A stretch of 64,000 nucleotides of DNA from Nitrospira sp. GTDB taxonomy: Bacteria; Nitrospirota; Nitrospiria; Nitrospirales; Nitrospiraceae. The position numbers and the translations under genes were made by a program. Location: assembly GCA_005239465.1 (NCBI GenBank), contig SPAW01000010.1, positions 4,101 to 68,100 on the forward strand, read 5' to 3'. This document shows, one piece after another, positions 52,442 to 61,000 of this stretch (its first letter is position 1; every line of letters begins with the position of its first letter). The notes beneath the pieces were generated by a model. That model saw only the letters and a program-made list of their open reading frames with translations. It ran no database searches and had not been told where the DNA came from.

Positions 52442-52470
52442 AAGGGCTCCCACCACAGGTGGAAGCCCTT
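52442..52470 (-). terminator. Hairpin between DUF3015 and DUF4105 genes
   Basis: On the minus strand AAGGGCTTCCACC and GGTGGGAGCCCTT form a 13-bp stem (one T-G wobble) with a 3-base loop, followed by TCCTTTCT. It ends 11 bases after the DUF3015 stop and 21 bases before the DUF4105 start codon (on the same strand). It could terminate or attenuate transcription of the DUF4105 gene. Confidence 0.7.
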
Positions 52471-52480
52471 GTAACAAACG

Positions 52481-52996
52481 CTACTTGTTCAGAGCAACCT
52501 TCGCCAAGACTGGATTGGCGGAAATCGCGGCATTTAATGCCTTGACCATCGTGACCGCGGAGAGATCGCCTGCATTCGTGAGCGAGGCATAGCGCTCCTG
52601 CGCCATCGCGAAGAACGTCGCATGTTGCTCCTGAGGAACTCCCAAAAGAGTCGCTAGTGAGGCAAGGTGCTCCCCACGGCCTTGCGCCATTTCCTGAGCC
52701 AGCGCATCGGAATTCAGCTCTGCGAACATCGTGACCTTCTGTTTAGCCCACCACTTACCATCATCTGTGCAGCCTGATGTTCCGCTGGTTATCCCGAAGG
52801 TCTGAGTGCCGAACGACCCATTCGTAGTCGCCATCAACGCCTGCGCGCCCTTGGTCTTAGAGTTTGGATAGTTCGCCCACATGATCTTGCCCAATCCACA
52901 GCCTGGACCTGTATCCGGCGTGCCGGCTGCCAACGCAAAATCGCCTTGCATCGCGACGAATGCACCTATTACTGCAAGCATTCCCAGCTTTTTCAT
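52481..52996 (-). CDS. DUF3015 exported protein
   Basis: 171 residues from ATG 52996 with GGGGGAAGG upstream; the frame further up has no support. A Sec signal peptide (about 1-24, ALAAG) precedes the mature part. GPGCGLGKIMWAN, TFGITSGTSGC and GEHLASLATLLGV are the DUF3015 signature. The function is unknown. DUF3015 and DUF4105 genes are commonly adjacent in Gram-negative genomes. Many Ala and few charged residues suggest a small periplasmic helical protein. Confidence 0.88.
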   Translation of the reverse strand: MKKLGMLAVIGAFVAMQGDFALAAGTPDTGPGCGLGKIMWANYPNSKTKGAQALMATTNGSFGTQTFGITSGTSGCTDDGKWWAKQKVTMFAELNSDALAQEMAQGRGEHLASLATLLGVPQEQHATFFAMAQERYASLTNAGDLSAVTMVKALNAAISANPVLAKVALNK

Positions 52997-53242
52997 GTAC
53001 CTTCCCCCTTTTGTATGTTTGTATGATTGTGAGCACCATGGCACGAGCTATCTTGCGCAATTATAAACTATTCACGGGACAGTGCCACACCTTTTTCCCT
53101 GTCCTATATTTGTTACCTGTGCGACCGACCGGTCTGCCAACGTCCCACTACAGAAATATTCCTACATGGGACGCGCGGACGCCACCGATTCCCTCAGGAT
53201 TGCATCATGGTCCTGAAAGATCGATCTCAGTTGATCCCCACT
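52997..53242. other. Intergenic interval (246 bp) with the DUF3015 promoter
   Basis: Apart from the promoter at 53060-53088 nothing is recognised. Short open frames across it lack homology and ribosome sites. Confidence 0.5.
53060..53088 (-). promoter_or_regulatory. Probable promoter of the DUF3015 gene
   Basis: A perfect -10 TATAAT (53060-53065, minus strand) lies 17 bp from GTGGCA (53083-53088), a 4/6 match to the -35 consensus. The -10 is 64 bases before the start codon at 52996. Confidence 0.5.
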
Positions 53243-53599
53243 CTATCGCTGCACGACCTGGCAATCATGATCGAGCACAGTGACGGTGCCGTCAGCGGTA
53301 TACTCCGCTGCTGCAAGAAAGCTTCCTGTCTCACCGAGGAGGCGATAGCCCGCTGCGCTGGAGACAAGTGTGGCATGACGCTCATAGGTGACCGTGGCAC
53401 CGTCGTTCGCTGGCGTCCATCGGATCGTCGACTCGCCCAAGCTGGCCACCTTGGTCTGGCCGTCGTTGTCCAAATCCGAAGCTTTGACTGGGTTGTCTCC
53501 GCTCAAAAATTGAATCGAGTTGAAGATGAACGCGTCCAGCAACGCCGAAAATATGTACACCGGCACGATGATCATACCGAAGAAGACGAATTCCTTCAT
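53243..53599 (-). pseudogene. N-terminally truncated DUF3332-like protein
   Basis: 118 codons from ATG 53599. FFGMIIVPVYIFSALLDAF followed by NSIQFLSGDNPV resembles the membrane and NSIEFWTGKNP part of DUF3332 proteins. In full-length members a signal or lipobox region of about 40 residues comes first. Here the frame continues upstream (GSGEVNDKW before the Met) without a start codon, and runs into the end of the phosphodiesterase gene. It seems the 5' end was lost. It may still be read from ATG 53599. Confidence 0.55.
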
Positions 53600-53610
53600 C
53601 CATTTGTCGT

Positions 53611-54177
53611 TTACTTCGCCGCTGCCTTTGATTCCACTATTTTGGACCGTTTCCGCACGGTCCTGACGTTTCGATGGCTAGCCGTATTGCCTAAACGAAT
53701 CAATCGCGGAAAAACCTTCCCTTGTACGATCGTCAGCAACCCAGCCCCACGCGGTAACGAGAACCGCCTGGGGCCTGCAGAGCCTGGATTGAAGAGCAGC
53801 GTGTCGCCTAGCCATTCACTCTTCGGCTGGTGCGTGTGACCAAAGACGCAGATGTCAGGTTGTTCCCGATCCAAAAAGGCTCGCCCGTCTTTTGTGAGCT
53901 TCCCGCCTGCATACACAATATGACAGATGGCGATGCGGAGGCCGGCCAGCTCGATCACGGTCTCTGGTGGAAATCCACTCTGTTCGAACCCATCGACATT
54001 GCCAGAGACGGCCGTCACAGGAGCAATGATCTGAAGTTGCTCGATAACGGATCGTTTGCCAATATCACCGGCGTGAAGAATGTGATCGACGCCTTGGAAG
54101 TGTCGCACGATCGCCGGATCGAACAGGCCATGGGTATCGGCAATGACTCCGATGCGAATCGTGCGTGAGCGGCTCAC
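53611..54177 (-). CDS. YfcE/MJ0936-type metallophosphoesterase
   Basis: 188 residues from GTG 54177, overlapping the M48 stop by four bases. The phosphoesterase motifs are complete: VIADTHG (D-x-H), HAGDIG (GD), GNVDG (GN in place of GNH, usual for this group), CHIVYAG and FGHTHQPK. The last 20 residues are basic. It is a metal-dependent phosphodiesterase or cyclic-nucleotide phosphodiesterase. It is coupled to the M48 peptidase gene. Confidence 0.9.
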   Translation of the reverse strand: MSRSRTIRIGVIADTHGLFDPAIVRHFQGVDHILHAGDIGKRSVIEQLQIIAPVTAVSGNVDGFEQSGFPPETVIELAGLRIAICHIVYAGGKLTKDGRAFLDREQPDICVFGHTHQPKSEWLGDTLLFNPGSAGPRRFSLPRGAGLLTIVQGKVFPRLIRLGNTASHRNVRTVRKRSKIVESKAAAK

Positions 54178-55316
54178 GGATCCACAACCGGTTGAACCCC
54201 CAGCGACCCTCGGACTTTGGCCCAGTCAAAGGTAAAGGGCTCAGGGGTTTTCTTCGGCATGGCAGCGAGTTCGGCTTTCAATCGTTCGGCCCGGGTACGA
54301 CTCATCGGATGGGTGGAGAGCCACTCCGTTCGTCCTTCGTCCTTTTCAGACAGCCGTTGAAAGAAGGTAATCATGCCGGAAGGATCGATCTTCGCCCGAT
54401 GGAGCAGTTGCAGCCCGGTCAGATCCGCCTCCGTCTCCTGTTCTCGGCCGAACTTCAAAGTCAGCAACTCGACACCGAGCTGTTTCATGAGACCAACCAA
54501 GCCCTGCTGATCTCCCAGCACAATCGACACCACAGCCACAAGGCCGAGCTGCTTGACAATGCGATTGAGCCCGTGGCGCTGCAGCACATGGTTTAGCTCA
54601 TGGCCCAAGACACCCGCCACCTCCTCGCCGCTTTCCGCTTTTTTCATCAACCCGGTAAAGACGACGACATAGCCGCCAGGCAGGGCGAAAGCGTTCACCA
54701 CGTCGCTCTTCACAACCGTCACCTCGAACTTATAGGGGTTGTTGGGAATCTGCTCAGTCAGACGATGGGCCATTTCCTCGACAGCCGTTACCCCAAGACC
54801 TTCTTTCACGACTTCCTGATGAGAAAGGAAATCCCGATAGGCTGACTCACCCAGTTTCTGCTCCCACTCCACCGGTATCCGATCGACGGCGAGTTCCACC
54901 AGTAGATCGGCTCCAAACCAAAGTCCCAACACCACGGCCAGGATGGTTCCCCCGATAATGCTCCATATCATCCGGTGCCGGTGTCGCACCTGACGGACGC
55001 GTTCCGCCGCTCGTTCAAACGGGGCGTTCAAGTGATCCGGCGCCGCTTGGCGGAAAGCGCGAATCATGTCAGCGTTCTTGAGATAGAGCGTCCGCTCCCC
55101 CTTTGGTCCAGCCCATTTCACCACGAGCTGGTCATGATCCAGCCCGCCCGCTGATACAGTCAGGCCAGAAAATGGAACGGATTCCGACCGGCGCTCGGCA
55201 GGGTCAGAGACAAAGGTAACCGTGAGCCCATGTCCCTCGACTTGAACAAGACAAGGTACGCCGCTGGCAGGAAACTCGTCACCGAAACAGAGAGCGTTGG
55301 GGGTGATAGTGGTCAT
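54174..55316 (-). CDS. M48-family membrane-bound zinc metallopeptidase
   Basis: 380 residues. One membrane helix (about 117-137) splits a cytosolic N-terminal DUF-type beta domain from the peptidase. The zinc motif is HELNH (His239, Glu240, His243), followed by the downstream Glu ligand in EQETEADLTGLQLL. LSTHPMSRTRAERL is also typical of M48 (HtpX/Oma1-like). It probably degrades damaged membrane or envelope proteins. The stop overlaps the phosphodiesterase start. Confidence 0.92.
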   Translation of the reverse strand: MTTITPNALCFGDEFPASGVPCLVQVEGHGLTVTFVSDPAERRSESVPFSGLTVSAGGLDHDQLVVKWAGPKGERTLYLKNADMIRAFRQAAPDHLNAPFERAAERVRQVRHRHRMIWSIIGGTILAVVLGLWFGADLLVELAVDRIPVEWEQKLGESAYRDFLSHQEVVKEGLGVTAVEEMAHRLTEQIPNNPYKFEVTVVKSDVVNAFALPGGYVVVFTGLMKKAESGEEVAGVLGHELNHVLQRHGLNRIVKQLGLVAVVSIVLGDQQGLVGLMKQLGVELLTLKFGREQETEADLTGLQLLHRAKIDPSGMITFFQRLSEKDEGRTEWLSTHPMSRTRAERLKAELAAMPKKTPEPFTFDWAKVRGSLGVQPVVDP

Positions 55317-55651
55317 CGAGGGTCGTACGGCAGCTCAAAATGGCCGCGAACGAGGCCGCAGGCAAGCAGAAACCGGAGGCGTAATTGTTTCCACCCTCCC
55401 GCCCCGAGCTGCCAAGACAGCTCTCTCCTCGTGTGGGGTACGTTGAGGATTTCCTGCGAGCCGAGAACGAAGCTTGGGAACTGGCGCGTCTTGGACTTCG
55501 GCGAGCTCCCCTCGACAGGCTCGGCCTGCGATCGTTCGACCCAGAGGCTCTCGACGGGCGAGCTCAGTCGAGTCGGGCCTGAGCTTGCCGAAGGCAGTCG
55601 AGCCGCGCGACTGGGTTGGGCGGGTGAGAAGGTAGGCGTTTTCAGCATCCG
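55317..55651. repeat. Intergenic palindromic repeat (fourth copy, inverted)
   Basis: The 335 bp between the AIM24 and M48 genes contain no gene. Positions 55576-55602 are the exact reverse complement of the 27-bp core at 15595-15646 and 31496-31547; surrounding units (CTCGACGGGCGAGCTC, GATCGTTCGACCCAGAGG) recur near 15646-15680. It forms several hairpins. Confidence 0.78.
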
Positions 55652-56335
55652 TTACTCGGAGACTGGGATGAACTGCCTAACCCACGCGCCAAAGCTGCCA
55701 GGATTGCGGCTTTGAATATAGACCACACCCGGTCCACGGAACCGGCAGACAAACCCTTCACCGGAGGTGAAGCTCGCCACCCATCCGGATGCAGCCTTCT
55801 CGATATTGTAGGACGTTGTCACGGACCAGGCCACGAGGTGGTTGTTGTCTACGATGTATTCCTGGTCCGGCTTCAGTTCGATTTTGTGAATCGCCCCAAA
55901 GCTGTTCAGAATCAGCGTGCCCTTGCCGCCGATCTTCAAGATAAAGAATCCTTCGCCGCCCAGCAGCCCCCGGCTGAGGCTTTGCATTTGGCTCTCAATC
56001 TTGACGGTTTCGGCGCCGGCGAGAAAGCCGTCTTTTTGGACCATATATTCATTCACGCCGTCGAGCTCTATGACGACGATTTCCCCGGGGACCGTCGGCG
56101 CCAACAAGATTTCGCCAGGACCACGGCTCGCTCGCAAGGTCTGGAAGAAAAATTTCTCTCCTGTGAGCAACTTGCGGGAAAGCGCGCCCAGAAACCCGCC
56201 TTCCATCTTGCTTTCGACATCCACCGTCGGCGATAAGGCGACCATCGCGCCGGATTCAGCCTTGATGTGTTCACCTTCTGCGAGTTCAACCCGCACCATC
56301 GGAAACGCTCCGGGATAGAGAATTTCACTTCTCAT
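55652..56335 (-). CDS. AIM24-family protein (TIGR00266)
   Basis: 227 residues. SEILYPGAFPMVRVELAEGE, SGAMVALSPTVDVESKM and GGFLGALSRKLLTGEKFFF are hallmark segments. The protein consists of a beta-sandwich (double-stranded beta-helix-like), as in TIGR00266/AIM24 proteins. These occur in bacteria, archaea and mitochondria; the role is not settled. It ends with VYIQSRNPGSFGAWV. It seems monocistronic. Confidence 0.92.
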   Translation of the reverse strand: MRSEILYPGAFPMVRVELAEGEHIKAESGAMVALSPTVDVESKMEGGFLGALSRKLLTGEKFFFQTLRASRGPGEILLAPTVPGEIVVIELDGVNEYMVQKDGFLAGAETVKIESQMQSLSRGLLGGEGFFILKIGGKGTLILNSFGAIHKIELKPDQEYIVDNNHLVAWSVTTSYNIEKAASGWVASFTSGEGFVCRFRGPGVVYIQSRNPGSFGAWVRQFIPVSE

Positions 56336-56399
56336 CTGTATGTCTCCTTAGAAAACGCCTCTCGCTTTTCCTTTTCACTTTGTACTTTTACCTTACCTT

Positions 56400-57884
56400 T
56401 TACCCCACCACCCATCCGTAAACTTTGCGGCTCGGCTCCGGTCCTTCTTCCAGATAGCTCATCCTGAGCTGTCCGAGTACGTCCTTCGGTAACTCATTCC
56501 GTTTCACCGTGGCATCAATACCAAATACCCTGGCCGCGTTCAGTCCAAAAATCTGTTCTTTTACCTGCCGTGTCAGGGGCTGATAGTGATGCTTATCGAT
56601 CAATTGATCGGGAATCTGGAATCGACGAAAGGCTTCGATCTGCCACTGCGGCGTGCCGTACCAGATGGAGTCCGTCCCCCAGAGCACATGGTCGACGCCG
56701 AATGCTTGAATGATCTGCCCGAGTAGATGCGCGCAGACAGCCGGATGAGTCGTGACTAATTGCGCGAAGGTCGAACCAAGTTCCATGTAGACGTTGGAGA
56801 TGCCCGGCTCCTTCTGTTTCATGCGGCAGAATTCCGTGGTCCAGGGGATCTCGCCGGTCTTCGCAAACACTTCGTCAACCGATGCCACACTCCTGAGTCC
56901 CGAGTGATAAACCAGAAAGTCGATGTCGGAAAAGTCTTTGGCGGCCTTGATCAGGTCTTTGGGATGGTTGTATTCCGGCACGGGACCGAGCGGCAGCCCC
57001 TTGTGGACGCAAACACGCTTCACCTTGAGCTTCCGGGCTTGTGCCAACATCGGATAGGCGATCCTCTCATCGTCCATCCACCAGCCGCGGTCGAATCCCT
57101 TTGGACAAGAACCGGTGTAACACTTCCAGGCATCGACTTTCATGGTCTCGGCTTGCATCGCCATGAATTCCAGATCCGCAGCGCCAAGCTGCGGTGTCGC
57201 GAGACCGTGCGCGAGCATCCGCTGCGAGCCGGCCAGGCGATTGATCTCGTCGCGAATGTGCGCCATTTCCTTCGGTGGGACAACCGCTTCTTGTGGGTAC
57301 GGCCCAGGCGGCGTGCTTATCAATCCGACGGTGGTTTCGCTGTCGAGGAAGACTTCTTTGACGAAATTCTTCCAGGATAGATCGTCGATGGTGCCCCGGT
57401 CACCCGCGAGTTTGGGATTGAGCCCGGCGTCCCGTATTCTCCGCCTGAGTGCCAGCAGCGCTTCTTTCGACACCGCCCCCTTCCGTCGGTCCTCTGCGTT
57501 CGTCGGATCATAGTGCGACCCAACGTAGTGCGTCTGCACGTCGAAAATAAAATACGGCGCGCCCTGCTGCTCGGCAAAGGCCACCGATTCAAACAGTTCA
57601 ACTTCTCCGATGTCGAAGAATCGGCCGAAGACCGAGTTCATTGCCAGCAACGCGGCAGCCATGCCGCCCGTGGTCTTCATAAAATCTCTACGTGTGAAAC
57701 CTCGTCGAGCTGCGGTCCCTTCCACGAGCACGGTGGCAATCTGTTCAACACGAGCCTGATCTGCGGTCTGACAGAAGGGAATAAACTCTTCGTTCGACAC
57801 GATCTGCGTCGGAATGGCGAATTGAAACGTAGTTTCTTTTCTAGCCGAGGGAAGGCGTGGAAACGGTGTTGGTATGGACGCCAT
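56400..57884 (-). CDS. Amidohydrolase_2-type metal-dependent hydrolase
   Basis: 494 residues from ATG 57884 (a longer frame upstream lacks support). RRGFTRRDFMKTTGGMAAA at about 62-80 has the form of a Tat or hitchhiker signal, but lies unusually far from the start. The mature part has a TIM-barrel hydrolase layout: IFDVQTHYVG, CVHKGLPL, YHSGLRSV and LWGTDSIWYG, as in amidohydrolase_2 (ACMSD-like) proteins. The substrate is not known. A start inside, near the Tat motif, is possible and would give a normal signal position. Confidence 0.82.
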   Translation of the reverse strand: MASIPTPFPRLPSARKETTFQFAIPTQIVSNEEFIPFCQTADQARVEQIATVLVEGTAARRGFTRRDFMKTTGGMAAALLAMNSVFGRFFDIGEVELFESVAFAEQQGAPYFIFDVQTHYVGSHYDPTNAEDRRKGAVSKEALLALRRRIRDAGLNPKLAGDRGTIDDLSWKNFVKEVFLDSETTVGLISTPPGPYPQEAVVPPKEMAHIRDEINRLAGSQRMLAHGLATPQLGAADLEFMAMQAETMKVDAWKCYTGSCPKGFDRGWWMDDERIAYPMLAQARKLKVKRVCVHKGLPLGPVPEYNHPKDLIKAAKDFSDIDFLVYHSGLRSVASVDEVFAKTGEIPWTTEFCRMKQKEPGISNVYMELGSTFAQLVTTHPAVCAHLLGQIIQAFGVDHVLWGTDSIWYGTPQWQIEAFRRFQIPDQLIDKHHYQPLTRQVKEQIFGLNAARVFGIDATVKRNELPKDVLGQLRMSYLEEGPEPSRKVYGWVVG

Positions 57885-58017
57885 GGTGCCTATTGGTATG
57901 AACGGTATGCGGTGATTCTGTGGAATACAATGAGCGCTGTCAAGCAACCGGCGTGAGGAGAGAGCACAGCTCACTGAAATAAACTGGGGAGTGAGACTCT
58001 GCACTCAATCGAAATAT

Positions 58018-61000
58018 CTACTTGGACTTGGAGGATCGGGCAGGGGATTTTGCGGGGACGGCAGGAGTCTGATTGACCGGAATCGTCACCACCACATCGG
58101 ACTGCGGATCGGCATCCTGGTCCTTGCCGTCATGCCCGACGCTGTACATGACGCCTTTTTTCAGATTCACCAGCATCGGCAACCCCGTGTAGGGGTCATA
58201 GAAATTCTGCCCGGCTTTGGCGAGGCGCGCCAGGAGGTCGGCATCCTGGGGACCGCGCCGCAACCAGGCTTGCAAACTGGCCAGTCGTAGATGCGCATCC
58301 GTGTCGACCACCAACCCGTTGTAGAGGTCCCACGGTGCCAGCGGTTCCAGGCCTACGATATTTTCGATCGGATTGGTGAGATAGTCCGTCACCGCATTCG
58401 CCGGGAAGTGAATATAGTTTTCCCACTTCGGCAAGGAGCCGTACCGCCCTTCACCGGCAGCCTTGTATGAAGCCTCGTAATATTCCGCGTAGTCGTTGAA
58501 CCGACGCTGTTTCGGCAGTGGAAGAACCGAGGCCACGACTGCGTGGAGCGCCTGTTCCTCTCCTCTCTCGGCCTTCAGTTGGGCTTCGAAAGTCTTTGTG
58601 GCAGACACCAATACGCTCTGCATCGGCCAACGGATTGAGAGTTCGACCTGATCAAGCGGCCGAAGCATCTTGGTCACGCGGCCCAGATACTTGCCGTCGA
58701 AGTCTTGTCGCAATAACAGCCCGGATGCGACCGCGATGTCATCATTGATGGCCTGGAGCGCCAGAGTCTTCACGGGAAGCGTCTTCGCCTGGCCCAACGC
58801 AATGCGCCACGCCTCCATGTCCGTCTCGAGCCGGTCGACACCGATGTCTGTCCCCTGGACAAACCCATCCGCCAGGTACAGTTGGTGAGCAAAGACAATC
58901 GAGACGCAGGGCGGACTTATGGTTTGGCCGTAGCCCCAGTCTTCAAATGAGAGTTTTTGCCACTTCTTATAACGGGCGAGCGCCGATTCTCCTTGGCTGA
59001 CCCAGCTTTTTATAGTGTCCTGGTGCGACTTGAACTGCCCAACCGGATCCGAGCCGCGGAACCACCCGTTCGCCACATTCGCAGATGCATTCGACTGTCC
59101 GACATGTGCTCCACCACCGGATCCTCCGAGACATGCCAGTGCCATGTCTGCGTCTTTTGCGTCAGGTTTCCGCTCGAACCCAGCCTGAATGGGATCCTGC
59201 CCCGCTGGTGCATCGAAGCCAAGGAGAAGTAGATAGCCGTTCTTCTTAAAATCCGGCAGAGTTCGTTGCGGGCTGGTGGTAAGACTTTGGAATACGAGCG
59301 ATGGTTGTTCTTCCATGATGATCCACGTCAACCCCACCGCGCCGATCCCTAGCGCCACGAGCGCACCTGAAAGCACCGCAAACGCCAGGAGAGAAATCAC
59401 GATGGCACGCGTGGTGGAGAAGCACGAGCTTACGAAGACCGAAATCCCAATCCGGATACTATTCAGCTTCGAGCGGAGTCTGGGGCGTGGCTTTGGCTCT
59501 GCCACACGCTCCCTTGTCCCTGTACGAGTGACATGGCCGGATGATTCGAAGAGTACATCGACGGCAGCAGCGGCCGTCGACATGGGCCGGGTCACGCCAG
59601 TCTCTGCTTGCATGGGTGCCTGAGGCGTCGGTTCTACCACACGAGGCGCCTGCGGCTCTTCAATGAACCGAATGGATTCCCCTGTTTTGATCCATTCTTC
59701 TTGCTGCGGCACCGGCTCGAAAATGCGGGCTCTCGCCTCGGCAAGCGCCGCTTCCCGCTGCTCGCTCTGTTCAGCCTGGCGATGAGAAGTCTCTTCAGTG
59801 GAGAGCGGAGCCACAGGGATCTCAGGCACCGGCTCCGAGGTTCTCTTCCGCTTTTTCGACGATGGACGGTGAGTTTGAACCGCCACTTCACCGGTCTTCC
59901 AATGCGAGGGATCGTCAGTAGGCCGTGACGGAACTTGGGGCGACTGCACTATCGGTTCAGGAGCGACAGGCACCTGTACCGTGGGCGTTGCCATAGGCAC
60001 TGTGGGTTCAACCTGGCGTGCAGGCTGCGCTGCAACGACGGTTTGTGGAGAAGGCGCAGGCTCGACGTTCTCCTCCTTCAACGAAGGAGACCCATCCTCA
60101 GGCTGAGTTTCTGTCGGAGCGAACTCACTGACAGGCGCCGACACGCTTGTTGAAAACGATGGCGGCGCTATCGCTACTGGTTCGATCGCCTCCTCTTGCC
60201 ATTGAGGCGATGGTTCAACATTTTTTGATGCTGTCGACACAACCTCAGCTGTTGGTACGGAGACGGCAATAGTGAATGACGGTGGTTCAGGCTCAACCGA
60301 CTTCGGCGGCTCACTGATCTGGGCAAATAATGTGGAAGACGGTGGTTCCGCTACCACGCTGGTGGTTTGGTCTTCGTTAACAGCACGGCCTGGGGCCAAG
60401 CCGGCGAGACGAAACTCCGGTTCGGATGAAGGTGGAGTAGGCGGAGGCTGGGTGATGGAGAAGGAGTCCGCTCCCAACACCCCACTAGGTGGCGAATTGA
60501 AGGACTGCGGTTGTGCCTGCTCTTGAACGGATTCCTGATGCAGTGCCAAGACCGGCTCAACCGGACTCGCCGATTGGACCATCTGCTCTGCTGGGGTTTC
60601 AGCAACAATTTCCTCGACCTGTGCCGGAGGGATTGTAACGGTCGATTCCTGGACTTGATCCCAGGGCATCGGCGCAACCACAGATGCGGCAGCCGTCGAG
60701 TCTGGCGGCAATTGCTCTCGATTTGTCTCTGGAATCCAGACGGTCTCGGCCTCGGCCGCCTGTACATGTTGGGAGGAGATTGTCGAAGCTGGAGGCTCTT
60801 CGATCTGAATCTTATCGGCCTGTGCTGCTTCCGGCTGGGGCGTACTTGTAGACAGCTTGTCTCCGAATTTCCATGCACTGCTGAACACGGACTCCCAAGA
60901 AAATCCGCCTCCCTTCAACGTTTCTGGGAGCGGAGTAGCCGGAGACTGGTCTGGAACGGACTCAAATGAGGTCACGGCTGACGCTTCTGTCACCAATACA

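Noticed and set aside
53066-53089. Possible sigma-54 promoter (TGGCAC-like) before the DUF3015 gene
   Set aside because: The -12 GC pair is absent at the required distance; a sigma-70-type TATAAT fits better.
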